From positions 1 to 13,451 of the forward strand of contig CAUCIO010000051.1 of assembly GCA_958442925.1 (NCBI GenBank): a stretch of 13,451 nt of DNA. Direction: 5' to 3'. Numbering within the stretch: the stretch's first letter is position 1; each line of letters begins with the position of its first letter. The notes under the pieces are model-generated. The model saw only the letters and a list, made by a program, of their open reading frames with translations, made no database searches and was not told the DNA's origin. This document shows positions 7,465 to 13,451 of this stretch, piece after piece. Made by a program: the position numbers and the translations under genes. The DNA comes from an uncultured Clostridium sp. GTDB lineage: Bacteria; Bacillota; Clostridia; Lachnospirales; Lachnospiraceae.

Positions 7465-8622
7465 ATGGAACAGGGAGAACATGATACAGGCAGGCTGAAA
7501 ACAGACGGGAAAATTCTGCTGATTCGTCCCAGAGAGCCGGGAGGGCGGGAAAATTTCCGTCTTCTTAAAGTACTCAGAGAGGGACTGGCGGGCGTCTGTC
7601 TCCAGGAGGTGACAGAGATTTCGCAGATGGAGGCCATGACAGACGAAAGGGGCCGCCTCACTCCAAAAGAGTGGGAGGGAAAGCGTCTGGTGCTGTTTGC
7701 CATAGATCTGGGAAAATATGGCGTCAACCTGGAATACACAAGGCTGTTGGGCTGGCTGAGAAGCCATCCAGACAGCCTTGACGGCTGGATCGGCGGCGTG
7801 GTGGCGGATGCAGACAGCGATCTGTATACCAAGTCCGCAGCCAGAGAACTGGTCTTTACCGCCAACAGTGCAGGCTGCGCCTTCGTAGGCCGTCCTTTGG
7901 TGGAGGGGACAAAGACACTGTCAAACTTCGCCATTGTGGCGTCAAACCTGGGCACAGATCTGTATGGCGCCTATGTGGAGAGCATAAGACTTCTGGTAAA
8001 AGAAATGGAAAAGAGGCGGGAACCGGGAGAAGGGGGAACAGGGGAGCTGCTGGTACTCCACGCTTCCAGTCATAAAAACTCCAACACATATGCCGTATGG
8101 CAGGGAGTCAGGCAGTATCTCCAGGATGTTTCTATTACAGAAATAGGACTGCGAAATGGAACACTGGCAGACTGTTCCGGCTGTCCCTATAAGATGTGCC
8201 TCCATTTCGGCGAGAGAGGAAGCTGTTTTTATGGAGGAGTAATGGTGGAGAACGTATATCCGGCTGTAAAAAAGGCGGACGGCATTCTGCTTCTGGCTCC
8301 TAATTATAACGACGCTTTGTCCGCTAATCTGACAGCTTTTATCAATCGGCTGACTGCTCTGTTTCGGACCACCCGCTTTTATGATAAGAAGCTGTTTGGA
8401 ATCGTCGTGTCCGGCTACTCAGGCAGCGATCTGATAGCAGAGCAGATGATAGCGGCATTAAATATGAATAAAACCTTTTATCTGCCAGGCCATTTCGCCA
8501 TGATGGAGACGGCTAATCATCCAGGAGAGGCCATGAAGCTTCCCGGGATCGAGGAGAGAATGAAGCAGTATGCAGAACATATCCGAAGAAATATGGGAGA
8601 ACCAAAACTTTACAGACCATAA
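7465..8622 (+). CDS. Iron-sulfur-flavoprotein-like reductase with tandem flavodoxin-type halves
   Basis: This 385-residue protein has a C-terminal half (about 194-370) typical of NADPH-dependent FMN reductase/iron-sulfur flavoproteins. ASSHKNSNT (200-208) is the FMN phosphate loop, and APNYNDALSANLTAFINR is the flavin-contact segment. Between them is a cysteine cluster, C237-x2-C240-x4-C245-x8-C254, where Isf proteins bind a 4Fe-4S centre, though the spacing is looser than theirs. Residues about 15-185 look like another alpha/beta flavodoxin-type half (GVVADADSDLYTKSAARE, then GRPLVEGTKTLSNF) without its own phosphate loop or cysteines. GAGGG eight bases before the ATG supports the start. The gene begins 32 bases after the dehydrogenase-like gene, so the three are probably one transcript. 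A cytoplasmic electron-transfer role with FMN is likely; partner and substrate are unknown. Confidence 0.75.
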   Translation: MEQGEHDTGRLKTDGKILLIRPREPGGRENFRLLKVLREGLAGVCLQEVTEISQMEAMTDERGRLTPKEWEGKRLVLFAIDLGKYGVNLEYTRLLGWLRSHPDSLDGWIGGVVADADSDLYTKSAARELVFTANSAGCAFVGRPLVEGTKTLSNFAIVASNLGTDLYGAYVESIRLLVKEMEKRREPGEGGTGELLVLHASSHKNSNTYAVWQGVRQYLQDVSITEIGLRNGTLADCSGCPYKMCLHFGERGSCFYGGVMVENVYPAVKKADGILLLAPNYNDALSANLTAFINRLTALFRTTRFYDKKLFGIVVSGYSGSDLIAEQMIAALNMNKTFYLPGHFAMMETANHPGEAMKLPGIEERMKQYAEHIRRNMGEPKLYRP

Positions 8623-8637
8623 AAAAGAAAGTATACT
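8609..8637 (+). promoter_or_regulatory. Promoter of the glnK-glnL-type operon (TTTACA-N17-TATACT)
   Basis: TTTACA (8609-8614) and TATACT (8632-8637), each five of six to consensus, are separated by exactly 17 bases. The -35 lies in the last codons of the flavoprotein gene, so the two-component genes can be transcribed apart from the upstream operon. The predicted start is near 8644, about 73 bases before the kinase ATG. Confidence 0.65.
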
Positions 8638-8656
8638 AAAGAGCAGTATATTCTTT
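8624..8656. repeat. Imperfect inverted repeat over the two-component promoter
   Basis: AAAGAA (8624-8629) and TATACT (8632-8637) pair with AGTATA (8645-8650) and TTCTTT (8651-8656), with a two-base bulge and a seven-base loop. The dyad covers the -10 box and the predicted start. It could be an operator or a weak A/T-rich terminator for the upstream operon; it is too AT-rich to call with confidence. Confidence 0.35.
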
Positions 8657-8716
8657 ATCAAATAGAATGGAAAGGCAGTTTCTCTGCGAGACTGTAAGAT
8701 TCAGGGGACATAGAGT

Positions 8717-9997
8717 ATGAGTATCAGACAATGGAAGAAGACTCTCGCCATCGGAGGAGTGATTGCCCTCACATCCCAGCTGTACTGGAATGCGTTTATT
8801 GATTATTTTCGAATTTCTACTTCTGTTATCCTGCTTCCTGTTCTGCTTATGACAATCGGACTGGAACTGCATACCCTGACTACCTGCTTTGTTACGTCGG
8901 TGATCGTGTTTGCAGTACGGTTCCTGATTCAGGCAGGCAGCGGAGGCATGACAGGGGAGACAGCCCTTTATGTGCTTCCTGGCGCTCTGTTTTATCTGAG
9001 CTATGGAGTGATCTTCAAGCTCTGTATCAGGAACAGGAGGGCAACGACCAGAAAAAAGCTGATGTGGGCTATTTTTCTGTCTGACTTCGGGGCGAACTTA
9101 ATCGAGGCGGAGATGCAGGAGTACCTGCAGTTTCGGACTCTTGATGAACATATCATCATCTATCTGGCAGCTATCGCTGTGATCCGGACGACGTTTGCCT
9201 GTATGCTTCTGCTGGGAGAACGGCAGTACAGAGCCCTTTTAAAGAAAAATGAGCATGAGCGGCGGTATCAGCGGCTGTTTCTGATGAAAACAGGTCTCAA
9301 GAACGAAATTTATTTTATGAGAAAAAATTCTGAGGAAATTGAGTCTGTTATGGCAAACGCCTATCGGCTCTATGAAAAGCTCTGCGAACAGAAGCTTCCA
9401 GACGAGATGAAACAGATGTCTTTGGCCATAGCCAGAGACGTCCATGAGATAAAAAAGGATTATTTCCGGATTATTCAGGGAATTGAGGAGGAGATTGGGA
9501 ACGAATATGAGGAGGAGAATATGAGATTTCATGATATTCTCCAGATTCTCCAGTCCTCTACCTACCACATGATTGCAGCCAGGAAGCTGGATATTAAGCT
9601 GGTGTTTTGCTGCAGCGATGACTTTATTACGCGCGGCCATTACACTTTGATGGCAGTGTTAAAAAATCTGGTCAACAATGCCATTGAGGCCATCGAGAGC
9701 GGAAAAAAGCCGGGACAGGTGAGAATTTTAGAGAAAAAGGAAAACGGAGTCTACATATTCCAGGTAGAGGACAATGGACCGGGTATTTCCGAACGCCATC
9801 TGCCCAATATTTTTGAGATGGGATATTCGACAAAATTTGACTATAAGACAGGGAATATTTACCGGGGCGTAGGTCTCTGGGGAGTCAGAAATACAGTGGA
9901 GGAGCAGTTTAAGGGAAAAATCAGCGTGGTTTCACAGCCTGGAAAGGGAACCAGATTTCAGGTGGAAATCCCTGCCGAGAGATTAGAGGAGTCATAA
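8717..9997 (+). CDS. glnK: Membrane sensor histidine kinase, GlnK (YcbA)-like
   Basis: The 426-residue protein has about six hydrophobic segments in residues 9-167 and almost no extracytoplasmic loop, so the signal is probably sensed in the membrane or cytoplasm. A charged, coiled-coil-prone region follows. It contains DVHEIKKDY with H243 as the likely phosphorylated histidine. The ATPase domain shows the N box LKNLVNNAIEAI (315-326), G1 box EDNGPGIS (351-358), an F box at FEMGYSTK and G2 box RGVGLWG (383-389), so it appears catalytically complete. AGGGGA lies eight bases before the ATG. The partner regulator starts one base after this stop codon and has a YcbB-type output domain. Glutamate transport and catabolism genes follow, which makes glutamine or glutamate the likely signal. 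The assignment to the GlnK type rests mainly on partner and neighbours. Confidence 0.8.
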   Translation: MSIRQWKKTLAIGGVIALTSQLYWNAFIDYFRISTSVILLPVLLMTIGLELHTLTTCFVTSVIVFAVRFLIQAGSGGMTGETALYVLPGALFYLSYGVIFKLCIRNRRATTRKKLMWAIFLSDFGANLIEAEMQEYLQFRTLDEHIIIYLAAIAVIRTTFACMLLLGERQYRALLKKNEHERRYQRLFLMKTGLKNEIYFMRKNSEEIESVMANAYRLYEKLCEQKLPDEMKQMSLAIARDVHEIKKDYFRIIQGIEEEIGNEYEEENMRFHDILQILQSSTYHMIAARKLDIKLVFCCSDDFITRGHYTLMAVLKNLVNNAIEAIESGKKPGQVRILEKKENGVYIFQVEDNGPGISERHLPNIFEMGYSTKFDYKTGNIYRGVGLWGVRNTVEEQFKGKISVVSQPGKGTRFQVEIPAERLEES

Positions 9998-9998
9998 T

Positions 9999-10850
9999 AT
10001 GGAGATTTATATTGTAGAAGATGACAGAATGGTGATCAATATTCTGGAAGATATAATAGAAACCAATGGACTGGGAACTGTCTGCGGCACCTCCGGCGGA
10101 CAGCCGGCAGATACGGCAGAGATTGTGCGTCTGAATCCTGATGTGGTGCTGGTAGATTTTCTGATGCCGGAAAAGGATGGAATCCAGCTGGTGAGGGAAC
10201 TGAAGGAGGCAGGCTGCGGTTCGCGGTTCATTATGATTTCCCAGGTATCGGCTAAGGAGATGATAGGAAAGGCTTACAGCGCTGGAATCGACTTTTTCAT
10301 CAGCAAGCCGATCAATATTATAGAAGTTAAATCTGTGATTGAAAATGTGGAACGCCAGATTCAGAATGAGAGAACTCTCTCCAATATCAGGAAGATGTTC
10401 CTGGCAGAGATGAAAGAGGTCCCTGAAGAGAAGAAAAAGAATGACGGGTATGTGAAAAAGCTGCAGGTTATCTTAAACCGGATTGGTATGTCAGGGGAGA
10501 AGGGCTGCGATGACATTATAAAGATTTGTCAGTACCTTCATGCCAACAACAAGCCTATTTCTCAGGTCAGCATCGGCCAGCTGTGCGAGATTTTAAGCAC
10601 AGCTCCTAAAAACATGGAGCAGAGAGTGCGCCGTGCTATCGCAGTAGGTATGGCGAATCTGGCCCACATGGGTATCGAGGATTTTATGAATGAGACGTTT
10701 ACAGCCTATTCCGGTACTCTCTTTCCATTTGAGGAGATTCGGGCAGAGATGGATCACATTCGTGGAAAGCGGAAATATGGAGGAAAAGTCAGCATTAAGA
10801 AGTTTATTGACAGCCTGATGCTGGCAGCAGACCGGGAATCCCGCTTTTAA
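9999..10850 (+). CDS. glnL: Response regulator with YcbB/GlnL-type DNA-binding domain
   Basis: Residues 1-120 form a receiver domain with the acidic pair D8/D9, phosphoacceptor D53 in LVDFLMPEKDG, S81 and K103 in SKP. Residues about 150-283 match the YcbB-type output domain rather than OmpR, NarL or LytTR types. Recognisable stretches are the KLQVILNRIGM helix, GCDDIIKICQYL and the APKNMEQRVRRAI helix. In Bacillus subtilis this family (GlnL) responds to glutamine through GlnK and activates glutaminase and glutamine-transport genes. The gene starts one base after the kinase stop, with its ribosome site (AGAGGA) inside the kinase end, so the two are translationally linked. An exact GlnL-type direct repeat lies about 95 bases downstream of this gene, before gltS, marking that transporter as the probable target. 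Confidence 0.87.
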   Translation: MEIYIVEDDRMVINILEDIIETNGLGTVCGTSGGQPADTAEIVRLNPDVVLVDFLMPEKDGIQLVRELKEAGCGSRFIMISQVSAKEMIGKAYSAGIDFFISKPINIIEVKSVIENVERQIQNERTLSNIRKMFLAEMKEVPEEKKKNDGYVKKLQVILNRIGMSGEKGCDDIIKICQYLHANNKPISQVSIGQLCEILSTAPKNMEQRVRRAIAVGMANLAHMGIEDFMNETFTAYSGTLFPFEEIRAEMDHIRGKRKYGGKVSIKKFIDSLMLAADRESRF

Positions 10851-10859
10851 AGCGGGGTT
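10837..10859 (+). terminator. Possible weak terminator overlapping the glnL stop codon
   Basis: CCCGCTTT (10840-10847) and AAAGCGGG (10849-10856) are perfect complements, and the stem can extend outward by three pairs including one G-T. The stop codon TAA lies in the loop region. The bases after the stem are only loosely T-rich rather than a run of T, so termination is probably partial. Read-through into gltS is possible. Confidence 0.4.
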
Positions 10860-10941
10860 CTGGCTCTGTGTTTTGCCAAAAATAAACAATTCATAAACTT
10901 TCTGAAAAAATCTTTTCATTTTTTTAACGGATTCCTGTTTT

Positions 10942-10970
10942 TTTTTGTAGTATTTTGTAAGCCGTATGTT
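10942..10970 (+). promoter_or_regulatory. GlnL-type operator and activator-dependent gltS promoter
   Basis: Positions 10943-10958 read TTTTGT-AGTA-TTTTGT, an exact match to the direct repeat TTTTGT-N4-TTTTGT that I recall as the GlnL target upstream of Bacillus subtilis glsA-glnT. The period of ten bases puts both halves on one face of the helix. The best -10 downstream is TATGTT (10965-10970). Its -35 position falls inside the first repeat and reads only TTTTTG, as expected for a promoter needing an activator. The repeat is seen; binding by the adjacent regulator and the promoter position are inferred. Confidence 0.65.
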
Positions 10971-11006
10971 ACAGTACCACCATCAAAAATATTGGAGGTA
11001 ATGTGT

Positions 11007-12191
11007 ATGGCACCCATTTTAGAACTTGATATGTATCAGGCAACTGCGGTCGCAGCCCTCGTGCTTCTTCTGGGACGTTTCCTTGTAAAGAAGATTCCGA
11101 TTCTGGATCGTTACTGTATCCCGGCGCCGGTTGTGGGCGGCTTTGTTTATGCGATTGTTCACTGTATTGTAAGATCTGCTGGAATCATTGAGATCAGCGC
11201 AGACATGACATTAAAGAATGTTTTCATGGTAGGATTCTTCTGCAGCGTTGGTTTTACAGCGTCCTTCAGAATGCTGAAAAAAGGCGGTATTCAGACCATC
11301 GTTTTCCTTGGCCTTGCCTTAGCGATGGTAGTGCTTCAGAATATTCTGGGAGCAGGTCTTGCCACAGCCTTTGGTCTTGATCCGAGACTGGGACTTGCCA
11401 CAGGCTCTATTCCAATGGTAGGCGGACACGGAACAGCAGGTTCCTTCGGACCTCTTCTGGAGGATTTAGGTGTAGCTAACGCAAACGTAGTAGCTATCGC
11501 TTCCGCAACTTTCGGTCTGGTGGCAGGCTGTGCCATCGGCGGACCTATCGCTACATCCAAGATTAAGAAATTCAAATTACATTCTGCAGAGGCCAGCGCA
11601 GAGGGCGGCTTTGAGACAGAGGACGCAGGAAAGATCGATTCCAAGAGATTCCTGGATGCAGTTCTGGCTCTGATTATTGCTATCGGTTTTGGTACTATTG
11701 TTTCCATGTTCCTCGGAAAGCTGATGACTTTCCCGTTCTACATCGGCGCTATGTTAGTGGGCGCAGTAATCCGCAACGCAGCTGACGCAGCCAAGAAAGA
11801 GCTTCCGATGGAAGAGATCGGCGTAGTCGGCGGTTTCTGTTTATCCGTATTCCTGGGACTTGCCATGATCGACATGAAGTTATGGCAGCTGGCAGAGCTG
11901 GCTCTTCCGTTAGTAGTAATGTTAGCAGCTCAGACTGTTCTCATGTTCTTATACGCTAACTTTGTCGTATTCAACGTATTAGGACGCAACTACGATGCAG
12001 CAGTTATGACAACAGGATTCTGCGGTTTCGGTATGGGCGCTACTCCAAACGCCATGGCAAACATGCAGGCAGTAGTAGGCCAGTATGGACCGGCTCCTAC
12101 TGCATTCATGGTAGTTCCGTTAGTAGGTTCTCTGTTTATCGACTTCTTAAACGCTACTATCCTGACAGGCTTCATTAACTTCTTAGGTTAA
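11007..12191 (+). CDS. gltS: Sodium/glutamate symporter GltS
   Basis: I chose ATG 11007 because GGAGG (10994-10998) ends eight bases before it. An upstream TTG at 10992 overlaps the ribosome site, and ATG 11001 is too close. The product is 394 residues, close to the 401 of Escherichia coli GltS. It is almost wholly hydrophobic, with about ten to eleven membrane segments and one charged cytoplasmic loop near the middle (KIKKFKLHSAEASAEGG). The two family re-entrant signatures are present: PAPVVGGF with SIPMVGGHGTAGSFGP in the first half, and GFCGFGMGATPNAMANM in the second. It imports L-glutamate with sodium across the cytoplasmic membrane. A GlnL-type repeat upstream and a glutamate dehydrogenase gene downstream fit uptake feeding catabolism. 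A strong terminator ends the unit. Its codon use (TTA, GCT, GCA, GTA) resembles gdhA and rubrerythrin and differs from the CTG/GAG-rich middle operon, suggesting high expression. Confidence 0.93.
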   Translation: MAPILELDMYQATAVAALVLLLGRFLVKKIPILDRYCIPAPVVGGFVYAIVHCIVRSAGIIEISADMTLKNVFMVGFFCSVGFTASFRMLKKGGIQTIVFLGLALAMVVLQNILGAGLATAFGLDPRLGLATGSIPMVGGHGTAGSFGPLLEDLGVANANVVAIASATFGLVAGCAIGGPIATSKIKKFKLHSAEASAEGGFETEDAGKIDSKRFLDAVLALIIAIGFGTIVSMFLGKLMTFPFYIGAMLVGAVIRNAADAAKKELPMEEIGVVGGFCLSVFLGLAMIDMKLWQLAELALPLVVMLAAQTVLMFLYANFVVFNVLGRNYDAAVMTTGFCGFGMGATPNAMANMQAVVGQYGPAPTAFMVVPLVGSLFIDFLNATILTGFINFLG

Positions 12192-12207
12192 TCAGCGCGT
12201 CACCTTT

Positions 12208-12236
12208 CAGCCGGTCCCAGGGACCGGCTGTTTTCT
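12208..12236 (+). terminator. Intrinsic terminator of gltS
   Basis: A perfect ten-base-pair GC-rich stem, CAGCCGGTCC (12208-12217) with GGACCGGCTG (12221-12230), closes a three-base loop and runs straight into TTTTCTGT. It starts 17 bases after the gltS stop codon. This separates gltS transcription from gdhA. Confidence 0.9.
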
Positions 12237-12311
12237 GTAATAAGGCAGGGAGACTTCAGATTTGCGGGAGTTTTTCCGCCAGCTGCCACTGCAGATGCCC
12301 ATGATAGGAGT

Positions 12312-12356
12312 CCATTATTATGTAATATAAATGAAACATAATAATATATATAATGG
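12312..12356. repeat. AT-rich inverted repeat upstream of the gdhA promoters
   Basis: ATTATTATGT (12314-12323) and ACATAATAAT (12336-12345) are perfect complements around a 12-base centre. CCATTAT (12312-12318) can alternatively pair with ATAATGG (12350-12356). The dyad ends ten bases before the -35 of the first gdhA promoter, a suitable place for a regulator, but no binding protein can be named. The rest of the stretch between the gltS terminator and this repeat shows nothing I can assign. Confidence 0.4.
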
Positions 12357-12365
12357 GATATTAAT

Positions 12366-12394
12366 TTGATTATGCAGGGATAATGAGTTATAAT
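12366..12394 (+). promoter_or_regulatory. gdhA promoter P1 (TTGATT-N17-TATAAT)
   Basis: TTGATT (12366-12371) is followed after exactly 17 bases by a perfect TATAAT (12389-12394). Transcription would start near 12401, giving a leader of about 130 bases. This looks like a constitutive sigma-A promoter and would include the second promoter region in its transcript. Confidence 0.6.
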
Positions 12395-12426
12395 TAAAAC
12401 AGAACGTAAGATTTTCACAAAAACAG

Positions 12427-12455
12427 TAGATTTTTTGCAGTCTTTTTGGTACAAT
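12427..12455 (+). promoter_or_regulatory. gdhA promoter P2 with degenerate GlnL-like repeat
   Basis: TACAAT (12450-12455) is a good -10 box, but its -35 position reads only TAGATT. In between lie two TTTTTG hexamers (12432-12437 and 12443-12448) spaced by five bases, reminiscent of the exact TTTTGT-N4-TTTTGT repeat before gltS but with period eleven. This may be a weak or diverged site for the same regulator; T-rich coincidence is also possible. Confidence 0.45.
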
Positions 12456-12467
12456 GTAGACATGAAG

Positions 12468-12498
12468 CAAAGAGGCTACTTTGTTGAGTGAAAACTCA
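12468..12498 (+). other. Two small hairpins in the gdhA leader
   Basis: CAAAG (12468-12472) pairs with CTTTG (12479-12483), and TGAGT (12485-12489) pairs with ACTCA (12494-12498) around a GAAA tetraloop. They lie in the leader of both predicted gdhA transcripts, about 34 bases before the start codon, and leave the AGGAGG (12517-12522) free. A role in mRNA stability is possible but unproven. Confidence 0.35.
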
Positions 12499-12531
12499 CA
12501 ATATTAATGCGAAAGCAGGAGGTATATTCCA

Positions 12532-13451
12532 ATGAGCAAGTATGTTGACAGAGTTCTTGCAGAACTCAAAGAGAAAAATGCACATGAGCCAGAGTTCCTT
12601 CAGACAGCAGAGGAAGTTTTATCTTCTTTAGGCCCGGTTGTTGATGCACATCCAGAGTACGAGAAGGTTGCTCTTCTTGAGAGAATGTGTGAGCCGGAGA
12701 GAACTATCGAGTTCCGTGTTCCGTGGGTAGATGACAATGGTCAGACTCATGTAAACCGTGGCTATCGTGTACAGTTCAACGGCGCTATTGGACCGTACAA
12801 GGGCGGCTTACGTTTCGCTCCTTCCGTAAACCTCTCCATCATGAAGTTCTTAGGCTTCGAGCAGACATTTAAGAACAGCTTAACAACACTTCCTATGGGC
12901 GGTGCTAAGGGTGGTTCCGACTTCGATCCGAACGGCAAGAGCGACGGCGAAGTTATGAGATTCTGCCAGTCCTTCATGACAGAGTTATATCGTCATATCG
13001 GACCAGACGTAGATATCCCAGCTGGTGACCTTGGCGTAGGCGCTCGTGAGATTGGTTATATGTACGGACAGTACAGAAAGATCAGAGGTGCTTTCGAGAA
13101 CGGAACTATCACAGGTAAGGGCAGATCCTTCGGTGGTTCCCTGGTTCGTCCAGAGGCTACAGGATACGGCGCAGTTTACTATGTAGAGGCTGTTATGAAG
13201 CACGAGAACGATACTCTGGCAGGCAAGACAGTTGCTCTGGCAGGTTTCGGTAACGTAGCTTGGGGCGCTGCTAAGAAGTTAGCTGAGTTAGGCGCTAAGG
13301 CTGTTACACTTTCCGGACCAGACGGATACATCTACGATCCAGACGGTGTTGTAACAGAGGAGAAGATCAACTACATGCTGGAGATGAGAGCATCTGGACG
13401 TAACAAAGTTCAGGATTACGCAGACAAGTTCGGCGTACAGTTCTTCCCAGG
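12532..13451 (+). CDS. gdhA: Glutamate dehydrogenase, Clostridium symbiosum type (C-terminus off the window)
   Basis: This enzyme interconverts L-glutamate and 2-oxoglutarate plus ammonia. About 306 of an expected 450 codons are present, and the gene continues past the right edge. Numbered without the initial Met, the known C. symbiosum positions are all present: K89 in GPYKGGLRF, K113, catalytic K125 in PMGGAKGG and D165 in PAGDLGVG. The coenzyme domain begins with GFGNVAWG as its glycine-rich loop. Overall similarity to that NAD-dependent, hexameric enzyme is very high from memory, with scattered differences near the N-terminus, so NAD specificity is likely. It catabolises glutamate, the first step of fermentation in such clostridia. 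AGGAGG nine bases before the ATG supports the start. GltS upstream would supply its substrate, and the GlnK-GlnL-type pair beside it may coordinate both. Confidence 0.95.
   Translation, partial: MSKYVDRVLAELKEKNAHEPEFLQTAEEVLSSLGPVVDAHPEYEKVALLERMCEPERTIEFRVPWVDDNGQTHVNRGYRVQFNGAIGPYKGGLRFAPSVNLSIMKFLGFEQTFKNSLTTLPMGGAKGGSDFDPNGKSDGEVMRFCQSFMTELYRHIGPDVDIPAGDLGVGAREIGYMYGQYRKIRGAFENGTITGKGRSFGGSLVRPEATGYGAVYYVEAVMKHENDTLAGKTVALAGFGNVAWGAAKKLAELGAKAVTLSGPDGYIYDPDGVVTEEKINYMLEMRASGRNKVQDYADKFGVQFFP

Noticed and set aside
10992..11006. Upstream TTG start for gltS giving a 399-residue product
   Set aside because: The TTG and following codons overlap the GGAGG ribosome site. ATG 11007 has ideal spacing and gives a family-typical N-terminus.
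12200..12463. Minus-strand open frame in the gltS-gdhA gap
   Set aside because: It runs across the gltS terminator and the gdhA promoters, is low-complexity where AT-rich, and has no ribosome site.
12462..12491. Nine-codon leader peptide (MKQRGYFVE) in the gdhA leader
   Set aside because: It has no ribosome site, no run of regulatory codons and no terminator/antiterminator pair behind it.

Overview
The window looks like chromosomal DNA from an anaerobic clostridium of the Lachnospiraceae. The best clue is the partial gene at the right edge. Its product follows, nearly residue for residue as I remember it, the NAD-dependent glutamate dehydrogenase of Clostridium symbiosum, and the four catalytic positions that can be seen fall at that enzyme's numbering. 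The N-terminal-rubredoxin rubrerythrin at the left edge and the strong AGGAGG ribosome sites fit the same group. I see no tRNA, rRNA, CRISPR array, insertion sequence or phage gene.

Left block (1-1143, minus strand): a peroxide-defence pair, a PerR-type Fur-family repressor and, downstream of it, a reverse rubrerythrin cut by the window edge. Each gene has its own TTGACA-type promoter. A 24-bp sequence with 20 identical positions lies immediately after the -10 box of both promoters, in opposite orientations. It contains a 7-1-7 dyad like a Per box, so PerR probably represses itself and rubrerythrin.

Middle block (1187-8622, plus strand): three close-packed genes behind one extended -10 promoter. 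The first encodes a 1616-residue protein. It joins an HD phosphohydrolase-like domain, a long helical-repeat region, a NadD-like nucleotidyltransferase domain, a GNAT-like stretch and a class I phosphoribosyltransferase-like domain. The second is a divergent lactate/malate-dehydrogenase-fold protein with an N-terminal extension. The third is a flavodoxin-fold protein with a four-cysteine cluster and what looks like a second, degenerate flavodoxin half. I know of no characterised pathway with this set. It is the best candidate here for an undescribed system, perhaps nucleotide or dinucleotide chemistry linked to redox, but its substrate cannot be read from sequence.

Right block (8609-13451, plus strand): a sensor kinase and response regulator of the GlnK-GlnL (YcbA-YcbB) type, then a GltS sodium/glutamate symporter, then glutamate dehydrogenase. 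Upstream of gltS is an exact copy of the direct repeat TTTTGT-N4-TTTTGT that I recall as the Bacillus subtilis GlnL target. The two-component system therefore very likely controls the transporter beside it, and a degenerate repeat upstream of gdhA suggests it may also reach the dehydrogenase. Together these genes look like a glutamate/glutamine sensing, uptake and catabolism locus.
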